Positions 22,992-32,442 of a stretch of DNA of 49,429 bases are shown piece after piece (positions within the stretch are counted from its first letter, which is position 1; every line of letters begins with the position of its first letter). The notes under the pieces are model-generated. The model did not search any database and was not told where the DNA came from. It saw nothing but the letters and a program-made list of their open reading frames with translations. Source of the DNA: an uncultured Eubacterium sp. (GTDB lineage Bacteria > Bacillota > Clostridia > Lachnospirales > Lachnospiraceae); NCBI GenBank assembly GCA_910586445.1, contig CAJUHV010000026.1:1-49429 (forward strand), read 5' to 3'. The position numbers and the translations under genes were made by a program.

Positions 22992-23717
22992 ATGTTTTCA
23001 TTTGACATATTATCCAGTCCCGGCGAGCGGGATTACAACGAAGATTATACAGCGATAGAACGGCACGGGGATGCTTACTGCTTTGTGCTGGCTGACGGAC
23101 TCGGCGGGCATGGAGGCGGTGACGAGGCGTCACGTATCGTATGCGAGAGTATCTGCGATGATTTTTCCATACGCGGTGCGGTAAATGAGACGTATTTAAG
23201 CCGCTGCTTTGAGCTGGGCCAGCAGGTGCTTTTGGCCCAGCAGGCCCGCCAGGGCCGGGGAATGGAAATGAAGACGACGCTGGCAGTGCTTTTAGCAGAC
23301 AGCAGCCGTATCCAATGGGGGCATATCGGAGATTCCAGAATCTATTATTTTCAAAATAAGAAGCTCAGGCAGCGTACGCTTGACCATAGCGTGCCGCAGA
23401 TGCTGGTGGCTGCGGGGCGTCTGAAAGAAAAACAGATCAGAGGCCATGCCGATCGCAACAGGCTGCTGCGTGTAATGGGCGTTGAGTGGGATGAGCCGCA
23501 GTACGAGATCGCGCAGCCGATCGCACGTATGGGCGGTGAAGCATTCCTGCTCTGTTCGGACGGGTTCTGGGAGTGGATACAGGAAAAGAATATGCAGCAT
23601 ATGCTCAAAAAAGCAGGTTCTCCCAAAGAATGGCTGCAGGAGATGGAGCTGGCCGTAAAAAAGAACGGGTGCGGGAAACATATGGACAATTATACTGGCA
23701 TAGCGGTGTTTTTGTAG
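22992..23717 (+). CDS. PP2C-family Ser/Thr protein phosphatase 2
   Basis: A 241-residue phosphatase. I choose ATG 22992 because GGAGGAG lies just before it; an in-frame ATG at 22980 adds four residues but has no ribosome binding site. All key motifs are present: RDYNEDY, LADGLGGHGGG, KTTLAVLL, HIGDSRIYYF, LLCSDGFWEWI and HMDNYTGIAV. It follows the PASTA kinase, the classic kinase/phosphatase pair. It is diverged from the phosphatase at 18785, so the two may serve different kinases or targets. Confidence 0.94.
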   Translation: MFSFDILSSPGERDYNEDYTAIERHGDAYCFVLADGLGGHGGGDEASRIVCESICDDFSIRGAVNETYLSRCFELGQQVLLAQQARQGRGMEMKTTLAVLLADSSRIQWGHIGDSRIYYFQNKKLRQRTLDHSVPQMLVAAGRLKEKQIRGHADRNRLLRVMGVEWDEPQYEIAQPIARMGGEAFLLCSDGFWEWIQEKNMQHMLKKAGSPKEWLQEMELAVKKNGCGKHMDNYTGIAVFL

Positions 23718-23756
23718 CGGCTGGCAGGAACGGTTTGAGATTTGGAGGGAACGTTT

Positions 23757-26700
23757 ATGAAGATGGGCAGAAGGATTCTGGCGGTTTTGACTGCGCTTTG
23801 CATAGCGGCAGGGGTGATCGTCTGGCCTGTGGGTACAAAAGAAGTCCGGGCGGAGGTTTTTGAGGATTTTGAGTATGTGGAGATTTCCAATAAGACGGTG
23901 GAGATCACAAAATATACCGGGGCAGATGCCGAAGTAGTTATTCCAGATGAGATCGATGGAAAAACGGTGGTTTCGATTGGGGAAAGTGCGTTTGAAAAAT
24001 GCAGCGGGCTTGTGGAGATTACTATTCCGGCAGGGCTGAGGGATATCAAAGACCTTGCTTTTCTAGAGTGCATAGATTTAACAAAAGTTAACGCTCCTAA
24101 TAACTATCAGGGGTTAATGCATAGCATAGGAGTTTCTGCTTTTAGCGGTTGTAAAAATCTGTCTGAATTAGACTATCGAGTTTTGTCTAATTTGGAGAAT
24201 GTGGGAGGACTTGCTTTTGGTAGCTGCGAAAAACTGATGGAGATCTCGCTTTATTCTTTGGGCAACATTAAAATAGGCAATAATGCATTTACTGGGTGCA
24301 GCAGTTTAACAAGTATCGATATTAGCGCAAAGACTGTGGATATTGAATTACGGGCTTTTTTGATGTGTACAAGCTTATCGAGGATTTTTATTTCGGGCGA
24401 GACGGTTAGTTTGGGAAATATGGCTTTTCAGTACTGTAGGGTTCTGACCGAAGTGGATCTTTCAGTATCAGGCCAAACCAGTATAGGGGATGCAGTTTTT
24501 ATGGGCTGTACAAATTTGGAGCGGATAGATTTTTTGGATAATGTGACAAGCATGGGGGAAAGAGTATTTCAAGGCTGTACAGGTCTTAGGAATATTTCAC
24601 TTCCGCCTGGTGTGGAAAGTATAGGAAGGAGAATGTTTGCAGGCTGTTCAAACCTGAGGCAGATCCGGTTTTCATCCGGCGTAGCAAGCATAGGAGATAA
24701 TGCTTTTCTGGAGTGTGACAGCTTAAATGATGTGTATTACATCGGTACGCAGCAGGAATGGGAAAATATACAGATTGATACAGAAGGCAATGAGAATTTA
24801 GCGAGAGCATCCATCCATTATCTGAATGCGGATGATCCGATGAATGATTTTGAATACAGGGTATTAAGTGATGACACGCTTCAGATTTTAAAATATAAAA
24901 AAAGCGTAGAAGTGCTGCAGATCCCGGAACAGATTTATGGAAAGACAGTGACAAGCATAGGCTTTGGCGCTTCTTTGGAAACTGCTAATTCGCTTATGGA
25001 ATGTAAAATGAAAGAGCTTAGATTTCCATCGACAGTCGTACATATTGAAGAATCAGAGGGCGCAAGGTATTTTGGATCTTATCCAAAATTAGAGACAATT
25101 TATGTAGATGAAAACAATCCAATCCTGTCTTCCGAGAATGGTATTTTATATGATAAGCCCAAAGGCTGTTTGTACAAATACCCAGAAGCAAAGGGCGGGG
25201 AATACGATATGCCGTCTACGGTATCAATTATAGACATGGCTGCTTTTAATAGCTGCACGAATCTCACCAGAGTAAGCATCTCACTGAATGTCACCAGAAT
25301 AGATGACCATACTTTTAGCGGGTGTACTATGTTAAGAGAAATCGAGATTCCAGAAAGCGTAAGTGTTCTGGGGGAAAACAGCTTTGGTGGATGTGTATCC
25401 CTTGAGTCCATTATTCTGCCCGCCGGCATTACAGAAATAGGCGGATCTGCCTTTTATGGGTGCAGCAGCTTAAAAGCAGTAACCATTCCGCAGAATGTAT
25501 CAAAAATAGAAGAAGCTGCTTTTCTCAACTGCCGGTCATTAGCAGAAATTACAATACCATTAAGCGTGACTGAAATACATGACCGCGCCTTTGCTGAGTG
25601 CTGGCAGTTAAAGGATGTATATTATGCCGGCACATTGGAGCAGTGGAAGGCAATTCGTATTTCGGAAGAGCAAAATGATGACCTATTAGATGCAGTCGTT
25701 CATCTTAGCGACGGCACTATATTTGAGGGATCAAAAAGAAAATATCAGTATAAAGAGCTGGATGACGGCACTCTTGAAATAACCGGATACGAAGGTCTGG
25801 AACAATCATTAGTCATTCCGTCCACGATTAACGGCAAAAGCGTAACAAGTATAGGCTATGACGCATTTTCAGATCATGAGACGCTTAAAACAATCACCAT
25901 TCCGTCCAGCGTAAACAGATTAGGGAATCTGGAAAACGGAGATCTCGGCTGCTTTGGCAGATGCCGGACGCTGGAGGCCATTCATGTAGAGCAGGATAAC
26001 GAGCATTTTTCTTCGGAAAACGGGATCTTATTCAGCAGGCAGAAAGATATTTTAATTAGATATCCGGCGAAAAAAGGGGGAACTTATACCGTTCCATCCG
26101 GCGTGGTTAGAATAGAAAATGGTGCTTTTGCTGACTGTGAGTCTTTAACTGAAGCAGAAATCCCACAGGGCGTAAAAAGCATAGGGGCATACGGCTTTAT
26201 GAACTGTAAGGGGCTTACGTCTATTACAATCCCGGCAGGCATAGAGCAGATTGAAGCAGCGGCATTCTGCGGATGCAGCGGATTACAGGATGTATATTAT
26301 TCCGGCATAAAAGCGCAGTGGGATGAAATAGCGGTCGATTCGTCGCCTTACAATGGGGAAGAAAATGCCAACGCCGCATTATTAAATGCAGTCATACATC
26401 TTGGCGACGGCACGACCATCAACGGGCCGCAGGACACGGTCCCGGAAGAAGTCGTGGATGCGAGGCAGGAGCTGGAAAATTTAAAAGAAGGCGACCAGCT
26501 TTCGTTAGAAGCAGATTTTTCGCAGTTTATGACGGCAGAGCAGATCGACGTGGTCGAAAGCTGCCTGTACACCTGGCTGGCACAGATCGATTTTGCTTAT
26601 CAATACTCCGGCAGCAGCGGCGTAAAAGAGCGCGTGATGAAAAAAGCCGGCATAGACCCGCAGGGCGATTTTGCACAGGAAGATGCCTTGAAAACAGAGC

Positions 26701-28418
26701 AGGCGGTCACGCACATCTGCGTCGAGACACAGTACGGGACAAAAACATTAGAAATTACGTTAGACCTGGGAAAGCCGGACGGCAGCGGGAGCCTGTACCC
26801 TGCATACGGCAGCATGCATTATGAGATACTGGAAAAGGGAAACCTCCCGTCGTCCGTTCCGGCAGGCGGAAAGATCGGAAAAGATTCTTATACAGATATG
26901 GCGGCATTTATAAAAAGCGTGAAAAAAGCCGCCGGAGACTCCCTGCACAACACGTACCAGTGGCAGTCACTGGACGATGAGATTACCGCCTGCGTGCTGG
27001 TCGATAAGACGGCAGCCGAAATTATAGGCAATAAGAAGGGCTCCTTTTTTGACGGCACGTTTACCGTATACGCAGAGCCGCTGTTTGCCTACCATAAAAT
27101 CGTAAAGATCAGTGGCACGCCGGATGTCGATGTCTATATTTACGGCATGGACGGCCATGAAGCAGGCTCGATTGTGGACAATGAGCCGGGCAGCGGGGAG
27201 CAGGAAACACGGCGTGCAGGCCGGAATGTGCAGGTTGACATAAGCGGGAGCACAAAGACGGTCTACCTGGCAGGCGACGATTATTACCTGCGGATGCAGG
27301 GGACAGGCACCGGAAGGATGAACTATGAGGTTGAGGAGATCGCCAATGAAGAGGTGCGGCGCAGTGTACAGTTTTTTGAGCTGCAGCTGGAAAAGGACAT
27401 GCAGTACGAGGGATACGTATTCCGTCCGCTGAACATCGACCGCGATACCTATGCGCTGTGGGCATCCGGCAGCGGGGGCGGGCAGGTCATTTATGCGGAT
27501 GAGGATTCCTATAAGCCGGGATTTCAGAAAATACAACAGCTGTCCATCAGCCAGCAGAGCACGTCATTATCCGCAGGCCGGACCATGCAGCTGAGCGCCG
27601 GCTTTCAGCCGTCTGATGCGGGCAAGCCGGACCTGGAGTGGACGACAGACAACGCATCGGCCGCCTCCGTGGACGGCAGCGGGCTGGTGACGGCGGAAGG
27701 AAGCGGCCGTGCGGTGATTACGGTATCGACGACAGACGGAAGCTTCCTGAGGCAGTCATGCGTGGTTGAGGTATCAGGCGGAAACGGGACAGGCGGCAGC
27801 GGAGGCTCATCAAACGGAACAGGCGGCAGCGGCGGCTCGTCAAACGGAACAGGCGGAGTCAGCCCGCCCGCAGCAGGGGGCGGGGACACACCGGTAGTCG
27901 TAAGCCTGCACTACATCGTCCAGTTTGACGCAAACGGCGGCACGGATCTAAGCCGCAGGACGATGACGCTGTTAAAGGACGACAGCCCCGGCATTATGCC
28001 GAAGGTACGCCGCAGGGATCATCTGTTTGACGGCTGGTATACGGCACAGGACGGCGGCACGCAGGTCAGCGGCGACCAGCCGTTAAATGAAGCCCTGACA
28101 CTGTATGCACGCTGGACAAAGGTATCAGTACCTGCAGCACCCGCGCTGACGCTGGGCTCAAAGAAAAAAGGCCGGCTGCAGGCAGGCATACAGAACGTAA
28201 ACGGCGCGGCGGGATATGAGATCGACTATTCTTTAAACAAAAACTTTGCAGCAGCCAAGACAAAAAAAGCAGGCACAGCAGCCGGGACAAAAATGATTAC
28301 AGGACTGAAAGCAGGCAAAAAGTATTATGTCAGGGTGCGCGCGTATGCGCTGGATTCTATGAAGAATAAGATTTATGGGGATTACAGTGAGGTCAAAAGC
28401 ATAAAAATAAAAAAATAG
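23757..28418 (+). CDS. Giant secreted BspA-like LRR protein 1
   Basis: From ATG 23757 (GGAGGG seven bases before; the frame also opens with TTG 23742) the product is 1553 residues. A signal peptide (1-32) is followed by many LRR_5/BspA-type repeats (about 50-890; CSGLVEITIPAG, SIGESAFEKC). Next is a conserved region of about 360 residues (roughly 900-1260) shared with the LRR proteins at 28481 and 38769, then a Big_2-like domain, a Gly/Ser linker, an InlB-type repeat (FDANGG...FDGWYT) and an Fn3-like end. No LPXTG-type anchor is seen. Such proteins usually mediate host or inter-bacterial binding. The LRR coding part is clearly more AT-rich than the 3' part, suggesting mosaic origin. Confidence 0.9.
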   Translation: MKMGRRILAVLTALCIAAGVIVWPVGTKEVRAEVFEDFEYVEISNKTVEITKYTGADAEVVIPDEIDGKTVVSIGESAFEKCSGLVEITIPAGLRDIKDLAFLECIDLTKVNAPNNYQGLMHSIGVSAFSGCKNLSELDYRVLSNLENVGGLAFGSCEKLMEISLYSLGNIKIGNNAFTGCSSLTSIDISAKTVDIELRAFLMCTSLSRIFISGETVSLGNMAFQYCRVLTEVDLSVSGQTSIGDAVFMGCTNLERIDFLDNVTSMGERVFQGCTGLRNISLPPGVESIGRRMFAGCSNLRQIRFSSGVASIGDNAFLECDSLNDVYYIGTQQEWENIQIDTEGNENLARASIHYLNADDPMNDFEYRVLSDDTLQILKYKKSVEVLQIPEQIYGKTVTSIGFGASLETANSLMECKMKELRFPSTVVHIEESEGARYFGSYPKLETIYVDENNPILSSENGILYDKPKGCLYKYPEAKGGEYDMPSTVSIIDMAAFNSCTNLTRVSISLNVTRIDDHTFSGCTMLREIEIPESVSVLGENSFGGCVSLESIILPAGITEIGGSAFYGCSSLKAVTIPQNVSKIEEAAFLNCRSLAEITIPLSVTEIHDRAFAECWQLKDVYYAGTLEQWKAIRISEEQNDDLLDAVVHLSDGTIFEGSKRKYQYKELDDGTLEITGYEGLEQSLVIPSTINGKSVTSIGYDAFSDHETLKTITIPSSVNRLGNLENGDLGCFGRCRTLEAIHVEQDNEHFSSENGILFSRQKDILIRYPAKKGGTYTVPSGVVRIENGAFADCESLTEAEIPQGVKSIGAYGFMNCKGLTSITIPAGIEQIEAAAFCGCSGLQDVYYSGIKAQWDEIAVDSSPYNGEENANAALLNAVIHLGDGTTINGPQDTVPEEVVDARQELENLKEGDQLSLEADFSQFMTAEQIDVVESCLYTWLAQIDFAYQYSGSSGVKERVMKKAGIDPQGDFAQEDALKTEQAVTHICVETQYGTKTLEITLDLGKPDGSGSLYPAYGSMHYEILEKGNLPSSVPAGGKIGKDSYTDMAAFIKSVKKAAGDSLHNTYQWQSLDDEITACVLVDKTAAEIIGNKKGSFFDGTFTVYAEPLFAYHKIVKISGTPDVDVYIYGMDGHEAGSIVDNEPGSGEQETRRAGRNVQVDISGSTKTVYLAGDDYYLRMQGTGTGRMNYEVEEIANEEVRRSVQFFELQLEKDMQYEGYVFRPLNIDRDTYALWASGSGGGQVIYADEDSYKPGFQKIQQLSISQQSTSLSAGRTMQLSAGFQPSDAGKPDLEWTTDNASAASVDGSGLVTAEGSGRAVITVSTTDGSFLRQSCVVEVSGGNGTGGSGGSSNGTGGSGGSSNGTGGVSPPAAGGGDTPVVVSLHYIVQFDANGGTDLSRRTMTLLKDDSPGIMPKVRRRDHLFDGWYTAQDGGTQVSGDQPLNEALTLYARWTKVSVPAAPALTLGSKKKGRLQAGIQNVNGAAGYEIDYSLNKNFAAAKTKKAGTAAGTKMITGLKAGKKYYVRVRAYALDSMKNKIYGDYSEVKSIKIKK

Positions 28419-28434
28419 CATACGGCTGTATCTG

Positions 28435-28458
28435 CTCAGGCTTTGAAAGGAGCCTGAG
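28435..28458 (+). promoter_or_regulatory. 8-bp hairpin between two LRR genes
   Basis: CTCAGGCT (28435-28442) and AGCCTGAG (28451-28458) pair around an 8-base loop just upstream of the GGAGGGGGG ribosome binding site. There is no T-tract. It could be an mRNA processing or stability element. Confidence 0.35.
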
Positions 28459-28480
28459 GGAGTCTGGAGGGGGGAAAGCC

Positions 28481-31400
28481 ATGAACAATGGAAAAAGGAT
28501 TTTAGCAGCTGTCACGGCGCTGTGCGTGGCAGCAGGCCTGGCGGGCGGCTCGGCTGGTAATATAAATATATGGAAAGTCCATGCAGAACGGGCAGGGTAT
28601 GAAAATACGCAGGGAGCAGGCCTTTCTGCGTACAGAGACAGGCCAAGTATATTGAGCAGTCCGGCAAGTGATTTTCAGTACGAAGAATTAGCAGACAATA
28701 CGATTAAAATCACAAAATACATAGGAACAGATGATATTGTAGAGATTCCGGCAGACATCGGGGGAAAGAGTGTTTCGGCTGTCGGCAGCAGTGCTTTTGA
28801 CAAATGCAATAGCGTTACGCAGCTGGTCATCCCGGCTTCGGTATCCAGTATAGAGATAAACGCGATTGTAAGGTGCCCGCTGCTTACGGAGATTTCGGTA
28901 GAGACAGGAAACCAGAATTTTTCATCATTAGATGGAGTGCTGTTTAACAAGGCGCAGACCGAACTGATCCGGTATCCCGAAGGAAAAGCGGGTGCGTATG
29001 TAATCCCGGATGGTGTAGCGGATATTGGAAAAAATGCCTGCCTTAGATGCGACGGCTTAACAGAGGTGACGATTCCATCCAGTGTCAAAAATATCGGAGA
29101 CAGTGCATTCTGGCTGTGTTCCAATCTGACACAGGTACATATGGCAGAGGGCGTGGAGGTGATAAAAAGCGGGGCTTTTACCGCATGTACAAAGCTGGCG
29201 GGCATAACACTGCCGGGCAGCCTGACAGCGATAGAGACGCATGCGTTTGAAAACTGCCCTGGTCTTACTGAAATAACGATCCCAGACGGCATTACGGATC
29301 TAAGAGGCTATACGTTCAGCGATTGTACGGGCCTGACTACAGTTACGCTGCCAGACAGTGTAACGGGCATAGAGGATCATGTCTTTGCGAACTGTACTGC
29401 CTTAGCAGACGTGCATTATTCCGGGACGAGGGAGCAGTGGGCGCAGGTGGCAGTCGGGCGAAACGGCAATGATGCGCTGCAGAATGCGCAGTTTCATTAT
29501 GAAGAAGCCCCTGATCTGACAGCGGATTATGAATATGAGGATCTTGGCGATGGCACAGCAGCGATTGTAGCATACAAAGGTACGGATACGGACGTAGTGA
29601 TTCCGGCAGTACTGGATGGAAAGTCAGTTGTCAGGCTGAAAGAAGCATTTTTGAGTGCAGGCGGTGTCCAGACAGTTACAATTCCGTCCAGTGTGACAGC
29701 CATAGACCGCGACGCCTTTATGCAGTGTCCGAGCCTTACGGATATATCGGTAGACAGCGCATGCAGCAGCTATGCTTCGCAGGATGGCGTGTTATTTAAT
29801 AAAGATAAGACAACATTAATCAGATGCCCGGAGGGCAGAAGCGGTGTTTATACGATACCGTCCGGCGTGTCCAGAATCGGAGATGCAGCCTTTCGGACAT
29901 GTGAGAGTCTGACAGAGATTGTAGTAAAGGACAGCGTCAGGGAAATCGGAATCAGTGCTTTCAGCCAGTGCAGCGCGCTGACACATATGACACTGCCGCA
30001 GGGCATTATGGAAATCGGAGATGCTGCTTTCCAGTTATGCGGCAGGCTGGCGGAAATAAATATTCCCAAAAGCGTAAAAATAATCAAAGACAGCACGTTT
30101 TTGTACTGCAGGAGCCTGCCGGATATTGAGCTGCCGGAGGGTGTCGTTCAAGTGGAGGCGCAGGCTTTTTTAAGCTGTGATCAGCTAAAATCCATTACCA
30201 TTCCAGAAAGCATGCAGAACATATCTAATCTGGCATTTGCAACTGCAGATGTGCCAAGCAGTCTGGAAGATGTGTATTATAACGGCACGCAGGAGCAGTG
30301 GGAGCAGATCGGGGTAGAGGGAGACGGCAGCACCTTAAAAGAAAAGCTTGGTTTAAACGCGGTTATCCATTTTAAAGAAATACCGGATGAAACACCGGAT
30401 GAAACACCGGATCATGACATCAATCCATCGGTCGGCGATGCCAAGCAGGAGCTGTCTGATTTAAAATCTGACGATTCCTTATTATTGGAGCCGGATTTTG
30501 CACACTATATGTCTGCCGAGCAGATCAATACGGTCGAAAGCGGCCTGTATACATGGCTTGCACAGATCGATTATGCTTATAGATATTCCGGCAGCAGCTC
30601 CATCAAAGAACTTATTATGAAAAAAGCAGGCATAAACCCTGAGGGGGATTTTGCCTCCGGAACAGAGCAGGCAGTCACACACATTTCGGTAGAGACAAAA
30701 TACGGCCCAAAGGTTTTTGAAATTACCTTAGATCTTGGAAAGCCGGACGGCAGCGGCAGCCTGTATCCGGCATTTGGCGCTATGCGATATGAGGTATTGG
30801 ATAAGACTGGCATTCCGTCAGGAGTGCCGACATCCGGCCAGATTGGAAAGGCACCTTATACCAATATGAAGCCGTTTATCGAAAGCGTTTTTCGTGCAGA
30901 TGACGACTCCCTGCATACGACTTATCAATGGAAATCTCTGGACGACGAGCGTACGGCGTGCATTTTGATCGACAAGACGGCAGCAGAGATTATCGGAAAT
31001 AAAAACGGCTCTTTTTCCGACGGAACGTTTACGGTATATGGAAAGCCGCTGGTATCATACAAAAAAATCGTAACAATTTCCGGTGAGGCAGATGTATATG
31101 TCTACAGCATGGATGGAAAAGAAGCAGGCTCTATTGTGAATAACCAGCCGGTTGTGCAGACGATTAGAACTAACCCAAATGTGCAGATGTCTGTAAATGG
31201 GGATACGAAGACGGTTTACCTTGCAGGGGATGATTATTACCTAAAAATGCGCGGGACGGATGCAGGGACAATGACCTATGAGGTGGAAGAAGTTGCCAAT
31301 GATGATGTGCGCCGCAAGGTACAGTTTTTAGAGCTGCAGCTGCTGGAGGATATGCAGTACGACGGATATGTATTTCGTCCGCTGAACATTGACAGTGACT

Positions 31401-32404
31401 TATACGCCCTGCGTGTACAGGGAGGCTCCACACAGGATATGGTCTATCCGGGTACAGACACTTACCAGTCTTTGTTTAAACGGGTGGAAGGTTTATCTTT
31501 AAGCCAGAGCAGCACTTCTTTGGATACCAGCCATACCGTACAGCTGAACGCCAGCCTGTATCCGATGGATGCAAGCAATCCGAATCTGCAGTGGAAGACA
31601 GACAATTCTTCCGTCGTAACAGTAGACAGAAACGGCCTTGTAACGGCAGTCGGATCTGGACGTGCCACGATTACGGTAGCGACAAAAGACGGCAGCTTTT
31701 TAAGGCAGTTCTGCGTGATCGACGTCGCAGGCGGCAGCAACGGCGGCTTGGGCAGTAACGGCGGCCCGGGCAGCAGCGGCGGCAATGGCAGCACGGGTGA
31801 TACAGGCAGCAATGGCGGCTTGGGCAGTAACGGAAATACAGGCAGTAATGGGGGCACGGGCGGCGGTAATTCAAATCCGGTGGTAGTAAAGCTGCATTTT
31901 GTGCTTCAGTTTGATGTAAACGGCGGGACAGAACTGACCCGGAAGAAGATGACGCTTTTAACCGATGACAGCCCCGGCATACTGCCGAAAGCACGCCGTA
32001 AGGATTACCTGTTTGACGGCTGGTATACGCAGCAGGAGGGCGGCACGCAGATCGCTGCAGATCAGCCGTTAAACAAGGCGGTAACACTGTATGCGCACTG
32101 GACAAAGGCAGCGGCTCCGCAGGCCCCGGTACAGGAGCTCAAATCCAAGAAAAAGGGACAGCTTCAGGTCAGCATTCAGAAAGTAAGCGGTGCGGCAGGG
32201 TATCAGGTGGAAATTTCGACCGATAAGAGCTTTACATCGGTAAAGACAAAGAAAATCGGAGCAGCAGCCAGGGCAAAGACGTTTTCCGGGCTGAAGGCAG
32301 GGAAAAAATATTTTGTCAGGGTGCGTGCTTACAGGCTGGATTCTGCGCGCAGCAGGGTTTACGGCACATACAGCGGGATAAAAAGTATTAAGATCAAGGG
32401 CTGA
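28481..32404 (+). CDS. Giant secreted BspA-like LRR protein 2
   Basis: A 1307-residue protein with signal peptide (1-36), LRR_5 repeats (about 65-640), the conserved region shared with the other two LRR proteins (about 650-1000), Big_2-like domain, Gly/Asn/Ser linker (GSNGGLGSNGG), InlB-type repeat (FDVNGG...FDGWYT) and Fn3-like C-terminus. The 3' two fifths are close to protein 1, while the LRR array is shorter and different. GGAGGGGGG sits just before ATG 28481, 59 bases after the previous stop. Likely cotranscribed with protein 1, and a surface adhesin by family; the substrate is unknown. Confidence 0.9.
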   Translation: MNNGKRILAAVTALCVAAGLAGGSAGNINIWKVHAERAGYENTQGAGLSAYRDRPSILSSPASDFQYEELADNTIKITKYIGTDDIVEIPADIGGKSVSAVGSSAFDKCNSVTQLVIPASVSSIEINAIVRCPLLTEISVETGNQNFSSLDGVLFNKAQTELIRYPEGKAGAYVIPDGVADIGKNACLRCDGLTEVTIPSSVKNIGDSAFWLCSNLTQVHMAEGVEVIKSGAFTACTKLAGITLPGSLTAIETHAFENCPGLTEITIPDGITDLRGYTFSDCTGLTTVTLPDSVTGIEDHVFANCTALADVHYSGTREQWAQVAVGRNGNDALQNAQFHYEEAPDLTADYEYEDLGDGTAAIVAYKGTDTDVVIPAVLDGKSVVRLKEAFLSAGGVQTVTIPSSVTAIDRDAFMQCPSLTDISVDSACSSYASQDGVLFNKDKTTLIRCPEGRSGVYTIPSGVSRIGDAAFRTCESLTEIVVKDSVREIGISAFSQCSALTHMTLPQGIMEIGDAAFQLCGRLAEINIPKSVKIIKDSTFLYCRSLPDIELPEGVVQVEAQAFLSCDQLKSITIPESMQNISNLAFATADVPSSLEDVYYNGTQEQWEQIGVEGDGSTLKEKLGLNAVIHFKEIPDETPDETPDHDINPSVGDAKQELSDLKSDDSLLLEPDFAHYMSAEQINTVESGLYTWLAQIDYAYRYSGSSSIKELIMKKAGINPEGDFASGTEQAVTHISVETKYGPKVFEITLDLGKPDGSGSLYPAFGAMRYEVLDKTGIPSGVPTSGQIGKAPYTNMKPFIESVFRADDDSLHTTYQWKSLDDERTACILIDKTAAEIIGNKNGSFSDGTFTVYGKPLVSYKKIVTISGEADVYVYSMDGKEAGSIVNNQPVVQTIRTNPNVQMSVNGDTKTVYLAGDDYYLKMRGTDAGTMTYEVEEVANDDVRRKVQFLELQLLEDMQYDGYVFRPLNIDSDLYALRVQGGSTQDMVYPGTDTYQSLFKRVEGLSLSQSSTSLDTSHTVQLNASLYPMDASNPNLQWKTDNSSVVTVDRNGLVTAVGSGRATITVATKDGSFLRQFCVIDVAGGSNGGLGSNGGPGSSGGNGSTGDTGSNGGLGSNGNTGSNGGTGGGNSNPVVVKLHFVLQFDVNGGTELTRKKMTLLTDDSPGILPKARRKDYLFDGWYTQQEGGTQIAADQPLNKAVTLYAHWTKAAAPQAPVQELKSKKKGQLQVSIQKVSGAAGYQVEISTDKSFTSVKTKKIGAAARAKTFSGLKAGKKYFVRVRAYRLDSARSRVYGTYSGIKSIKIKG

Positions 32405-32442
32405 GAAAAATAAGCAGAAAGCAGAAAACGGAGGGGAGAGTT

